From Lingula anatina (taxonomy: Eukaryota; Brachiopoda; Lingulata; Lingulida; Lingulidae), in contig NW_019776179.1 of NCBI RefSeq assembly GCF_001039355.2, positions 623,928 to 687,927 on the forward strand: DNA of 64,000 nucleotides. Reading direction: 5' to 3'. The notes below the pieces were generated by a model, which saw only the letters and a list, made by a program, of their open reading frames with translations, was not told where the DNA came from and searched no databases. This document shows, one piece after another, positions 35,892 to 53,712 of the stretch. Each line of letters starts with the position of its first letter. Position 1 is the first letter of the stretch. The translations under genes were made by a program, and so were the position numbers.

Positions 35892-38800
35892 TTATCCAAA
35901 CTTGAATGATCCAGCTGGGAGGCTGCTATTACACAGACGGTAGTAGCGTAAATCATTCACTAGCCGATGTACATTTTGGGTAAATGTTGGCAAATCCTAT
36001 AATAGAAAATAACTTGTTAAATGCTGGCTTTATATTTCTAAATGGCATTAATTTGGTTTTGATAGCTGTAAGGACAGATTCAAGATTTTGACCCTGATGG
36101 ATAAGGTCAGAAATTCATTAATTTCATAATGATATTAATATGGCTTAGCATGAACTGTTAAATTTTTAACAAGCACTACAGTATCAAGTGTCAAACCCTT
36201 TCATGACAATGTTATACTACCTTATCTACTTCAAAATTCTGAGCCAGAATGGTCCTCTGGTTTTCATCTAGTCCTTCGGTTCCATTCAGAAACTGTGGCA
36301 GAAAAGCACTGTAAAATTTGTCAAAGTCAACGGCTGCCATGTTGTAAATGGTGATTCCAATCTCTTCTTGGAGCAGGTCATGTGACCTGTGTATGAGCAC
36401 TTGGATGAAAACGTTGAGAAACTGAAACAGCATCACTTCCTTGAAGATGTTCTGAAAAATAAAAAGAGTATATGTTTTCAGTACTTATAACTGGCATTTT
36501 TTCTTGTTTTTAAGGTTATATTTTCCTTCAAGGTACCATCCAATGAGTATCCTCTTCCTGAACAAACCAAAGAGAGTATTTTTTAAAAACCTAATGTAAA
36601 AAAGAAAAAGCCTACACAGGTTTGTGTAACTATTGGAGTTCATCCCAATAAAACAAGTGTATAACAAGGGGGACATTTGTATTAACAAGTCTAAATATAT
36701 TACTTATATTTCTCATGACATGCATGAACCTACTTTTTGATACAACTTCCATTTTTCATTCAGTTCTTCCAGGTATTCCAAGTTCTGTCGGAATATACCA
36801 ATGTCTGGCTGGAGGAAGGACTGTCCAAATGCCTGAAAATATCAATACCACATTTTGACAGTGGTGACACCTAAAATTCCTATAGTATATGAAGTTGAAC
36901 AAGTGAGCCACAACAGATCTTGTACCAATTTGGTATGTCAAAACAGACATAACAATTTTAGCAATTGCTCATCAATGACGCATCTTTGAGAATCTGTATA
37001 CACCATTAAACAAGAATCTTTCACAGTCAAAGTCCTTAAAATACATGCAATTATGAAATAACCTTGAAATTGGTCAATTTTCCTATGTTGAACCTGCCTA
37101 AATGACGTAAACTCATATGATGGTAAAAGACTGGTCAAGATATAATACACATTTTTCTAAGTGTACATTCCTACGACTGCAATAGCTCACCTGTAAAATA
37201 CTGATAAACTGTGGTTGATGCTCCACCTGCTCATTTTGTTTGCTTGTGGCAGCAATAGCTGCTGTCTGAATTGACGACCTGGCATTTACCACACCAGGTT
37301 TAAAGAAATACCTCCAGTTATGTAACAGTATTATGTACAGGAGTTCATAGAATGTTGCCTTGATGTCTGGAGTGGGTCTCTGAGCAAGCAGGGGATAGAT
37401 CTGATCCATGCAGATAACTATGATACCAGGAAGGAATGCTCGGAATGCAGCCCCTGGCTCCTGCACCACAAACTGGAGGATCTTCAGGAACCTGGCCACA
37501 GGATAGATATAAAATGTGACTTTTTTTACTATTTCTGTCACTGTACAAGAAATCTTGGATGAAACATTTAACCTAGCAAATTAATGAGTTCTATTTCAAT
37601 GTTCATTTATACATCTCACAAAGAAGGTATCTCATGTTGTGTTAGTTGCCCAGACATTTACCCCGACGTTCTATTTTTGTAGTTATTTACACAAATGATC
37701 TATAATAAAACCTAAAACCATTGGTTTATGGAGTAAATGTTTGAATGTCAGCAGTGAAAGTGCATTGACAGTGGTATTGTGACGTGTAACAGGGCAAATG
37801 ATCTGTAGGTAACTTACTTCTCTACTACCCTGAACCCTGTACTGGTTTCATTTGTGATAATCTCTGATAGTTGCTCTCTAAATGAATAGAAAATAATAGA
37901 AAATGAATAAATAAAAATTAAATTTTCATTTCTTCAGTTAAATGAAATTTCACATGATGTAATTAAATGCAAATTACTACATAAACTAACAGTTAAAACA
38001 CATCATTTCAAATAAATTGCAATTTACCAAATATCTTCATATTAAAGGAACAATTGCAAGAAAATGTCAAACTTCTATGAACCTTGTGAACAGACTCATA
38101 AATGTCTGAATAGTTCTTTCCGTAAAGGACACCCCCATCTGCACTCTTAGGCCCTCAAATACTGTCAGGAAAAACCCAAGCATGTCATCCAAAACATCTG
38201 AAATGAAGTGAAATGTAAAGTCATAAAATATTTAAATACAAACTAATCTTGATTTTCAATATTTAGGTAAAAAATCTCCCTTCTTGTACAGATTCATAAA
38301 AAATGCTATTAATCAAATAAATCTTTAAATTCAGAAACCCAGCCAATCCCTTTTTTATGAGCCAGTGCACAGAATTACTGTCACTTTTCAATGTTCACCA
38401 ACACCAAAGTACAACCAACACTGACGTCACAACTACCACTATGAGGTGTAGACTTGACTTACCTGTCTGATGCATGTAGACAGGAAACAAAGTCATTGTA
38501 GTCTGAATGAGTTCATGAATGGATTGGCAACAGATCTGTTTGGACTTGACCACATCTGCTGCTATGGAACTGACCTGGTCAGTCAGAAGCTGGAGGGTCC
38601 ATTTTACACACGGCTTGGCTGCAAAAAAACAGGCGAAAGCTTTTTAAAATAGAAATATACCAAATTCTTATAACACTCTTCTAACTTCACTTATAATAGC
38701 AATTTGATCTAGGATGAAAAAAGTCAGTTAAATATTAACTCCTTTGTTGAATTAAAGAACCGGTGTTTGGGTTGATACATTAGGCCTGTGGCATTAATTA

Positions 38801-41800
38801 AAATATACCAAAGGCTTTGTAAACAGTACCGTCTTAATTCCACATGAACACTGCCTCATCTACAATCCATCAACTTACCTTGATCCTGTAAGCTCTTGCT
38901 TTGTGCCAGAGACTCCATAGTCTTTAGTTGTTGGTACTGTGTTGTAAGCTGTTTAATGAAAGTTTCATGGTGTGCTGCCCTGGACTGCCAGTCTTGGTCA
39001 CCCTCGGCCAGATTAGGCCAGGGTAGGAGAAGATGGTTTGACAGTGCTCTGTACAGTAATAACTGGACCTGAAGTTGAGGAGAAAAAAAATTAAAGATAC
39101 TATTTTGTAACAGAATGCAAATATCTGTATACCATGGGACATCATATAATATATATATACAATAAGTGGNNNNNNNNNNNNNNNNNNNNNNNNNNNNNNN
39201 NNNNNNNNNNNNNNNNNNNNNNNNNNNNNNNNNNNNNNNNNNNNNNNNNNNNNNNNNNNNNNNNNNNNNNNNNNNNNNNNNNNNNNNNNNNNNNNNNNNN
39301 NNNNNNNNNNNNNNNNNNNNNNNNNNNNNNNNNNNNNNNNNNNNNNNNNNNNNNNNNNNNNNNNNNNNNNNNNNNNNNNNNNNNNNNNNNNNNNNNNNNN
39401 NNNNNNNNNNNNNNNNNNNNNNNNNNNNNNNNNNNNNNNNNNNNNNNNNNNNNNNNNNNNNNNNNNNNNNNNNNNNNNNNNNNNNNNNNNNNNNNNNNNN
39501 NNNNNNNNNNNNNNNNNNNNNNNNNNNNNNNNNNNNNNNNNNNNNNNNNNNNNNNNNNNNNNNNNNNNNNNNNNNNNNNNNNNNNNNNNNNNNNNNNNNN
39601 NNNNNNNNNNNNNNNNNNNNNNNNNNNNNNNNNNNNNNNNNNNNNNNNNNNNNNNNNNNNNNNNNNNNNNNNNNNNNNNNNNNNNNNNNNNNNNNNNNNN
39701 NNNNNNNNNNNNNNNNNNNNNNNNNNNNNNNNNNNNNNNNNNNNNNNNNNNNNNNNNNNNNNNNNNNNNNCTATGAGGTGTAGACTTGACTTACCTGTCT
39801 GATGCATGTAGACAGGAAACAAAGTCATTGTAGTCTGAATGAGTTCATGAATGGATTGGCAACAGATCTGTTTGGACTTGACCACATCTGCTGCTATGGA
39901 ACTGACCTGGTCAGTCAGAAGCTGGAGGGTCCATTTTACACACGGCTTGGCTGCAAAAAAACAGGCGAAAGCTTTTTAAAATAGAAATATACCAAATTCT
40001 TATAACACTCTTCTAACTTCACTTATAATAGCAATTTGATCTAGGATGAAAAAAGTCAGTTAAATATTAACTCCTTTGTTGAATTAAAGAACCGGTGTTT
40101 GGGTTGATACATTAGGCCTGTGGCATTAATTAAAATATACCAAAGGCTTTGTAAACAGTACCGTCTTAATTCCACATGAACACTGCCTCATCTACAATCC
40201 ATCAACTTACCTTGATCCTGTAAGCTCTTGCTTTGTGCCAGAGACTCCATAGTCTTTAGTTGTTGGTACTGTGTTGTAAGCTGTTTAATGAAAGTTTCAT
40301 GGTGTGCTGCCCTGGACTGCCAGTCTTGGTCACCCTCGGCCAGATTAGGCCAGGGTAGGAGAAGATGGTTTGACAGTGCTCTGTACAGTAATAACTGGAC
40401 CTGAAGTTGAGGAGAAAAAAAATTAAAGATACTATTTTGTAACAGAATGCAAATATCTGTATACCATGGGACATCATATAATATATATATACAATAAGTG
40501 GTTGGGAATTCAGAATGCAAGTCTCTTGTTGAAAACTTAACTTTTGCACAAATTGTTCTTACCTCTGTGGTCAAATCTGCACATGACCCTTGACTGGCTT
40601 TGTTGTACAAGGTTTGTATCTCTGGTAGTCTTAGCAAGAATGCAGGTCTCACTGTAGTCATCAGTGTTAAAAGCAAATGTGCTGCAGAGTGGACAATTTT
40701 ATCTGGAATCTTAAAAAAAAAAGAGAATCTTGTTCAGTAAAATTTGTTTAAATTTTTATTGAATGGAAAACATTTAAACCATTACAGTAAAATCAAATTT
40801 CAATATCTACATGTGAAATTCAATACTTTTGGTGAGAAAATTTAAGATATCCCTACTATTGACGAAAGATAAAATAAGAAATCTATTCAACATTAGTCAG
40901 ATTTAAGTTTACATTTATGATCACTGACTACATGTACCTCTTTTTCAAAAAGTGGGATGCAGGTGTGGACAACTGTCATAATCAGCTGCTCACACTTCTG
41001 TCGCTGCTCCTGATGCTTGTACGATTCAACATAGTATTCTGCCAACCAATGGGAGTAAGCCTTCATGGCTGCCAAAGCTTGAGCATGTCTTAAATATTAT
41101 ATAATGGAATTTTAATTTTCATTTTATGAAATTATGATTCTTCTTTATAATTGTGATAAAAGATAATAGTATTGGTATATTTTGGTAAAAACCCATAATA
41201 TGTGCCTGTCACACGTGGGGAATTAAATACACCATAACTTTCATGAAGATTACTGGAGCACATGGGTTATTACAAACTTGTATTGTATCCAAAAATAACT
41301 ACTTCCCCTATCACACAATGAAAACATCTTAGCACAGAACTATATACTTACACCTCGATGAAATCTGCATGAAGAACATTTTGAGCAAAGGTGCTGACTT
41401 CATACAATTTGACTTTGGTTCCATACACACAGCACTGGACAACTCTGAAGAAGATGGAATGTTATGCAAATGTGTATGAATGTATGTATGTTGAAAAAAT
41501 CTACATTACATATCAACGTAACACTTATGATAAAACTTTTTCTCCAAGTAACATAGCTTAAAGATATCTATCAATAATACTCACTAATCAAAAATACCCA
41601 CAAAACTTAAAGCAACTAAGAATAGAGAAAGTTTAAAAGGCAAACTTAAAAAGTTACTCCAGTCCTATCCACACCCCTATGTATTATAATGACATTACTT
41701 TGAAATCAAGGTCTGAGCATCATGCAGTCTCTGTGAAAAGAACTCCCCAATGAAGTGATCCACCAGTCTCCCCAGAGCCTGTAACGATGAGGACAAATCC

Positions 41801-44800
41801 CTCATGCTGCAATGTAGACGGCGACACTCATTTTCTGCAGGGATGTTCAGCTTCCTCCCCTGTGGGCCATTGGTAAGAAACTGCTCCAAGCCCAGGTAAA
41901 TCTCCATGTTGTCACTGAATGGCTGATACTACATAGAAAGAACACAAAGAAATGCTTGATATCCAAAAGACATTTCCCTGTTAAAGATAATAATGATAAC
42001 AACAGAGCAGAAATACTTGGGTTTCTTACTTTAAATATCCTTTTGCTGGTCTCGAAATCTGGGCATCAGCATGTTATGCAACTGTAAAAATTCTCAGAAC
42101 CTCCAAGTATAACTTCATATCCCTGTCACAACTTACCACTATCCGAAAAACATCAGGTGGAAGAATTTCTGCAACCTTAGCAACATTCTCTAATGACTGT
42201 CTTAGGAAGTGCTGCCATTCTGTTTCTGACTGGAAAAAAAAAAAAAAAAAAATAGAAATGCAGAATATAAAATATTAGAAAAAGATAAACTCTGAAACTT
42301 ATGATTTTAGAGAGACCGTGAGAGATAGAGAGAGAATATGGATTTAGTGATAGTTCTACATGCTATACTCACATCATCATCTAGAGTTTCATCATCCAGT
42401 GTCTCTAGTTGAGATTGGTTAAAACGGAACTGTAACTTCTGCAGAATCTGACTGACCAGTGATACCAAGGCTTCTTTATACCTGATTGGAATTGCATCGA
42501 AAATATGTTTTAACGTATTCAATAAAATGGCATTCAAAGCATAAAAAAAGTTTTGCTAATTATTTTTTAAATCACATATAATTAAATTAGAAAGAACATC
42601 AACAAGCACATTAATAATCATAAATTTAGACAGCAAGGCTGGCAAATATACAGACTTTGGATAAAAAAAAAAGAAACAGGAAGTCTACCAGTCTACATGT
42701 GACTGTCACTTATAAAGACAAATCATTCTTGAAAATATTAGCAGTTCTTAAGTTGAACAAGTATGTGTATGGTGACAGCGATGGCAACAACATGCATGGA
42801 AATGTGATGTGAGTTTATACAGTCTTTTACAGTCTGATCATTAAAATATTTCACAATCAGGAGTGTATGGTGATCTCTTTGACTCAGTCATTCAAAACCT
42901 CACTTTGAACTCCACCAGACAAGATTACTTACTTGGAAATTATGGCATTCACATCTAGTGCACGGTTTGTCAATTTGACATTGAGATAGTCTAAAAAGAT
43001 GGTCCATATATCCAAGCATCCATAGTATCCTTCATGAGTGGGCTGAAATAACAAATCGAGCAACATTTGAGATAAAAAATATATATATCAGTTTCTAAAA
43101 TAACTGATTCTTTATAAATGATCTCACTACACTTTATTTTAATATCATTTTGCTACATTCACAAAACTGTATTTAATAACTGCACTAGTCCACAAAATAA
43201 GCATTCACTTCTAAGTATCTTATTGGAAATCATTGTAATAGATACAGTACACAAAATTTTCAATGGCTTCCTAACAGACATATGACCATAGAAACAAAAT
43301 TGCAAAAGGATGCTCTGCTGAACTGGTTTTCTGTTAATAATTTAAAACATCATTCCCCAATTGCATATCTCTGGCGCTAGATACACGTAATTTGCATCAG
43401 CGCATACAAGACGTCCGCTAATTTAAGACAATGCATTTTACCTGCTATACTCAAGGGCAGTGCCGACCTTAAAACTGACAAAACTATTGCCTTACTTGTA
43501 ACTTTCTTTAACCTTTCCCTCTTCTCCTTACAGCGCATTAAAAGACAATACTAGGACTAATCTCATACCTGTTTAAATGTGTACTTAAATAACAATGCCA
43601 GGAATTCAAGGACTGGAAAGGAGTTGGTGTCCTCAAATCGTCGAAGGTGAATGCTGACAAAAAGTCTCAGAAATTCTGTGAATTTCTCAATGTAACTGAA
43701 AGGGAGTTGAAAAAGTTATAAAAACAAAATAGGAAACATTTTTGATATTTTTCTTACTTTAAGCAACTAATGGATATTTTTTTTATAAACCAAGGGGAGA
43801 ATTATTTTGAGATGACTGACAGAAAAAGAATTTATACATCATGCAATGAAAGTAGTTTTCCTATATTTGTTTAAGTCTTGAATGCAAATGTGAGCTTGCG
43901 TAAATTTTTAACACATCTTACATTAGGCATATTCATATTAATAAATAACTTGGTACCTTTCATCAAGCTCTTCCAGCTTATTCCCAGACGATGTCGTAGT
44001 ACTTTCTTTTGTAAGTCTTTGCAAGAGATAAAATGTCTGCTGAAACATTTGCAGTAAAAAATCCTCAAACTCCTGTGGGACACAGTTCTTTGAGAGCAGT
44101 TCATTGATACAGCACATGGCAAGCACACCTAGAGATTCCGAGTCCGTGGTGTAACTGCCATTCAAGTCTGAAGAAACCCCTCCGCTACTACGATTGTGCA
44201 CCGAGGCAGATTCGCAGCCAAATGCCGCAAAGTGAAATATAGTGCTGAGCAGGTTTGGTGTGATAGTGGTGGACAGAGGTATCCAACTGAACAGATGTGA
44301 GAGACAGTTGAGTGCCAGAACACATGTATGGTGTGACTCGGAGTCCAGGGGAGGGATAGATTCATACTTGATGGTCTTGGCAGGGGAGCTGAACATGTTC
44401 TTCAGTATCTGACCTATTGGATGACATGAAAAAAAGAAGTTAAAATGGAATTCGATAATAATGCATTTGACAAAAAAAGTATCATATAGTGTCGATTTTG
44501 TCATAATAAAAACAACCAAAAATGCCTGTACTAAGAGATTTTTTAACATATACATATACTAACATAGCTCTCATTAATTACACTAAAATCATCTTATGCC
44601 TTTTCATACCCAAACATCTAATATACAAATTTCTGCTTATTAAGATGTTTAAGACTGCCTCCCACCTTTAAATGTATCAGTAGTATTATAAAAAGACTGC
44701 CTTATCAATGTTTCATAACTATATACTCACTTGGCTGTATAGGATCATTGGTGAATAAAGCAAATGTTGCTGATTTGGCTGGCGCATGTGACACCTGACC

Positions 44801-47800
44801 TTGTGTAGGAGATGGAGGAGGGGTGGCAGCCACTAGGTGACGATGTTTTTCTAAGATGGCTTCTAAAGTATCTGGAAAAATAAAATAAAACACTGACTCG
44901 TAAGTATTTTGTCCATAAGTGTGTAATTCAGATGCTTTGAAAATGGATATATTACATGCTAGATGATGGTATATGCTGTTATCCCTAATGTCAACTCACT
45001 CAATCACTTAATGCACAATTTTCAATGGTTTTGTAATAAATTTGACATTTTTCATTTATGATGCAGCATAACAAGTTGGGAAATGCCATGACTTCCTCTT
45101 TGAACTAATGAAAAGTCACATACTACTAATTAGACTAAGCATAGTCGGGACTTGCTGCAGCAGGAGTCTATTAAGTTCATCCTTGCGAGCAGCACTCAGA
45201 TCTTCCCGGGGACAAGCCAGTTCTTCAGATGATGTTTGGATGAGGACAATACCCAGAATGACTGTCTCCTGGTGCTGAATTAACTGAAAAAAGAAATGAC
45301 ACTGTTATTTTACATTTCAGGTTATTTAAATATGTAGCCTTTTGATTGTGAATTCTGTTTAAGAGTTTGACTCACAAGTATACATTTTTTTTGCTCTGAT
45401 GTATCTGGTAACATATTGTGGTATAAATGACTCAATTTTTTAAATGGGGGAAATTGTGAACTTTACAGATACTGTAAATTTTAAGTCATAAATACTTATG
45501 ATAAGAATTTTCCTATTGAAGTGAAAGAAACAAAATTGAAAAGCAGGATTCCCTATAGTTACATTCTGTACAGTAAACACACTTAAAAGGTATAAAGAAT
45601 ATTTTAATGATTCCAAATTATATATCTGAGAGACTGATAATTTTTTCCCAGTGAAAAGATATGAGTCATTACTGTACCTTATGAGAGGATATTAACATAA
45701 TCTAATAGTCTTTAAAGACTTTTAATAAATATCAAAAGTGATGTTCTCATTATTAGTGACTGTTAATGCTGTTATGTCAGTCCATTCTTTACAAAAATAA
45801 GCAAATAGTGGATGAAGGAGCAGATGAATAAGAAAGTAATATGAATAAAACTACTCCAATGGTTTAAAGTGGTACCTGTAACATGCTTGTGAAGAAATCT
45901 GGGTAAAAGTGTGGCCAGTCAAGCCGCCCAATGTCCACCACAAGTTTGCACAGTTTGTTTCTGATATATACTGGCACTTTGGTATGGTGTTCTAGAAGAA
46001 AGCGGTTCAGAGTATTCCTGATCTCCATCTTGTCTGATGCCTCAAGCCCTAGCCATTGCTTGTTAATCAAATTCTGGAGAAATAAAGACATTTTCATGTA
46101 TAAGATAAGATTGCCTTTTAAGAAAATTTCCTTGTTGAGTTTATTCACCATCCATATACAGGGCATCATGGTATCTCTTTCTATAAGTACAGTATAGACA
46201 ACTATAGAAGATATTTCAGGCCCATAGCCAGCAATTTCAATTGGCGGGTTCGTTTTCTGAAAAAGGGGTCCTTTTACCATAAAATCTTCATGTACCTATA
46301 TCAAATTTGATCCAAAGTGGACCTTTTTCCAGCAAAAAAGGGCGGTTCTTTCGAACCCCCCGAACCCCTCCTGGCTACGGGCCTGTATCTTTTACATGTT
46401 TATTGTCCATAGGACAAAAATATCCCTAATTCCTCTACCCCATTTTACTTTTTTGGCCTTTTATCAATAAGTCAGCATCAGTAGTAGAATTCAGCACCCC
46501 ACTTACATCAAGCACAGTTAGACAGAACATCATCACATAATTGTTCTTAGTGTTGGCCAGGAAATAAAGGCTGTGATGCCAAGCATCCCTCTGCTGACTG
46601 AAGTGGTTCAAAAGTTCCTCTGAAAAAAATTACTAACATGAAAATAATGTGCAATTTCAGCATGAAAATGAATTGACATTTTGGAATACGACTCCCTCAC
46701 AGATGGGTTATCAGGGATGTAAGACCACTTCTTCATTGATAAAATCTTTGATTTATATCAATCTGAAGATGATACAGATTGCATGCATTCAGCATTTGCA
46801 AACATTTAAGAAATTATTTCAAAACAAGTGTCAGAAGGAGTAAAACAGCGATTGTCATATATTAAAACATAATGACAATGTTTTAAATGCAATTTAGTTA
46901 ATCTCACCTATTTGGCGTTTCCTCTCATTTGTTGTTCTTGCATCAAAGAACTCTGACATCAAACCTTCAAGGGTCCTCAGAGAGGACTCGTCTGTAGCCT
47001 GACAAAAGTGGATAATATTAAAGTTAACAAATATACATTTATATATAAAAACATATTAAGTGATTGGATCACTAAGAAACATCCTGACATGAGAGCTATG
47101 CCCATTTATACATCCACATTCTATATTACAGTGCCTTGGGCTTTTCACCTTGGACTCAGAATAAAATCTGCCGAGGAAATATCTTCTAAATATTGTGCAG
47201 TACTGAATGAGACAATATGAGGCTTTTAACAGTTCCGTCTGAATCTTACACTTAATACTTAAAGGGATAATAACTCTTCGTATGAAATCTGTATTTCACA
47301 ATAAAAACATTGTGAGTGACTCATAAAAATATAATATATACTGTTTTCCCACAAAAACGGCTGTTATAGCTATTATTCTGATATCTGAGCTTGTCTTTAG
47401 ACCACATGACCTCCATTGATGGCTATACTCTGTTAAAATCTCTTAAGAGATTTTAACAAAAAACCGAACTTTTTAGAAAAAAACCAGGGACTAACTTTGA
47501 ATGTAAAAATGGATTCATTAACCATTGGTAAGTATGGGAAAATTGTTGTTTACTCCAGGAAAATTCATTTTTTGGCCGAAACGAAGAGTTATTATCACTT
47601 TAAACTTTGCTTGGTGATTGCTAACCATACAATGCTTACTACAGAAGCCTGTACTTACTGTAAGTAAAGGCTTTTGTATAGCACAAAGATTTTGTGTTTG
47701 CACTCTTATTCATGTACACTGTACATTGTTACTGATATGCACTGGCTGTGCTAATGCATGAAAACAAAAGGCCCAAACACTGTAAAATGATGCATCCACC

Positions 47801-48436
47801 ATGATGCAGAAGCTCACAAATCTTTATCATACCTTTCATCTCCTCAACCTGCAAACTCCTGTAAAGCTGATCAGTTTATAGAAAAAACTATACATTTGTA
47901 ACATTCAAGAGCTTTACTGCATAGATTTAATTAAATTGTAGTGTTTAATTAAATTAACATGTTTAATGTGTACTCAATTAAGTACCAATTTGTGTAGTGT
48001 GTTTAACTGAATTAATGCGTGCTCAATTGAATTGATGTTTGTTTCATTTATTTCAATTTAGTGTCGACTTATGTATAGTGTGTTTAATTAAAATTGCATT
48101 TTAACACAGATTTGGTGAATTTTGGCATCTAATAACACTGGCATCATGAATGACAAATCTGTGATAGATCGGTCTAATGATGAGGTCGTGATATTATTGC
48201 AGGTAAATAGCTAAGTGTCTCCCTATAAGATGAAAGGGGTTCCCATTTCTCTGCTGCTCCGTAAATGTAATACTAGTAAGTAGACTGACACTGACATTGT
48301 GACAGAGGAGGGGCACTCTTGATTGAGAAACCGAAAGTTGCAGGTTGAACATATCTAAGCTACCGACTGAAAAAGGGTCCAGTTGCCACAAATGTAATCC
48401 ACAGTACAATATACCTCCTATATATCTACTTACCAT
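35892..48436 (-). CDS. XPO6: Exportin-6, complete, 23 coding exons, 1158 aa
   Basis: Importin-beta-family receptor; the family member exports profilin-actin from the nucleus. Exons (high to low): 48434-48436, 46908-46998, 46507-46619, 45876-46073, 45127-45283, 44731-44871, 43957-44413, 43569-43695, 42933-43042, 42373-42481, 42137-42229, 41699-41928, 41352-41444, 40938-41088, 40563-40709, 40211-40400, 39795-39950, 38083-38197, 37818-37877, 37191-37491, 36734-36832, 36221-36451, 35892-35996. All phases agree. Landmarks: TNERKRQIEELL, NKLCKLVVDIGRLDWPHFYPDF, AATPPPSPT, LSHLFSWIPLS, LDDETLDDD, CRRLHCSMRDLSS, ALSNHLLLPWPNL, HNWRYFFKP, HDLLQEEIGI, LPTFTQNVHRLVNDL. The ATG is the last codon of exon 1. 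The exon 5 donor (GTAGTA) is weak. Exons 40211-40400 and 39795-39950 recur beyond the gap (38879-39068, 38463-38618); using both copies would break the frame. Confidence 0.96.
38439..39169. repeat. 731-bp segment duplicated across the assembly gap, copy 1
   Basis: As far as I can compare, identical to 39771-40501, and it holds second copies of two XPO6 exons (38879-39068 and 38463-38618). It runs right up to the N block. Confidence 0.95.
39170..39770. other. Assembly gap, about 600 N
   Basis: A run of N in an XPO6 intron. The sequence ending at 39169 and the sequence starting at 39771 are copies of one segment, so the real gap is probably negative (an unmerged overlap). Confidence 0.97.
39771..40501. 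repeat. 731-bp segment duplicated across the assembly gap, copy 2
   Basis: Partner of 38439-39169, contiguous with the upstream XPO6 exons. Confidence 0.95.
46217..46385. mobile_element. Short DNA-transposon-like element with CAGGCCC ends
   Basis: Terminal inverted repeats: left CAGGCCCATAGCCAG, and right whose reverse complement is CAGGCCCGTAGCCAG. Inner GGTTCG words are also inverted. About 169 bp, no coding capacity, in an XPO6 intron. The end of a related element is at 960-1046. Confidence 0.75.
47258..47604. mobile_element. MITE with 23-bp TIRs and a perfect central palindrome
   Basis: The left end contains TTAAAGGGATAATAACTCTTCGT. The right end (47581-47603) is its inverted copy with one or two differences. 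The element is about 347 bp and non-coding. A 28-bp perfect palindrome (47431-47458, centre TCTCTTAAGAGA) lies almost at its midpoint. It is in the first intron of XPO6. Confidence 0.75.
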
Positions 48437-48742
48437 AGCCTCTCCGAAGTTTGATCTTAAGACATTGCACAAATCACATGGAATTTCTCTCGTGCCGTGC
48501 AGACCTAGCAGCACCTAAATTTCCCTTCCGTTTAGTTTCGTATTTTGGATGACCTTATCTGTCCAAATTTATTCAAATAAAGTAAATAATATGTTATTAA
48601 TTTCAAATTTATGTGAATAAATAAGCTGTGAGTTGAAAGTAAAACTATGTTTGAAACTGAAATAACAGTATCATTTTAACGCATCAAAACTACTAATTAA
48701 TGACAGCTTTACTTTTAGTGACACGACGACGGCCACAACAAA
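48437..48742. promoter_or_regulatory. Bidirectional promoter region between XPO6 and GMPPA
   Basis: Only 306 bp separate the two start codons, which point away from each other. The XPO6 5'UTR (exon 1 ends exactly after ATG) and the GMPPA 5'UTR both fall here. No TATA box was seen. The region is not strongly CpG-rich. Confidence 0.7.

Positions 48743-53712
<4,970 letters not shown>

Noticed and set aside
38463-39068. Second set of two XPO6 exons as a true internal duplication
   Set aside because: Identical to the copy across the gap and out of frame if spliced in series; an unmerged overlap explains it.
39134-39885. Long open frames of undefined residues
   Set aside because: Produced by the N gap.
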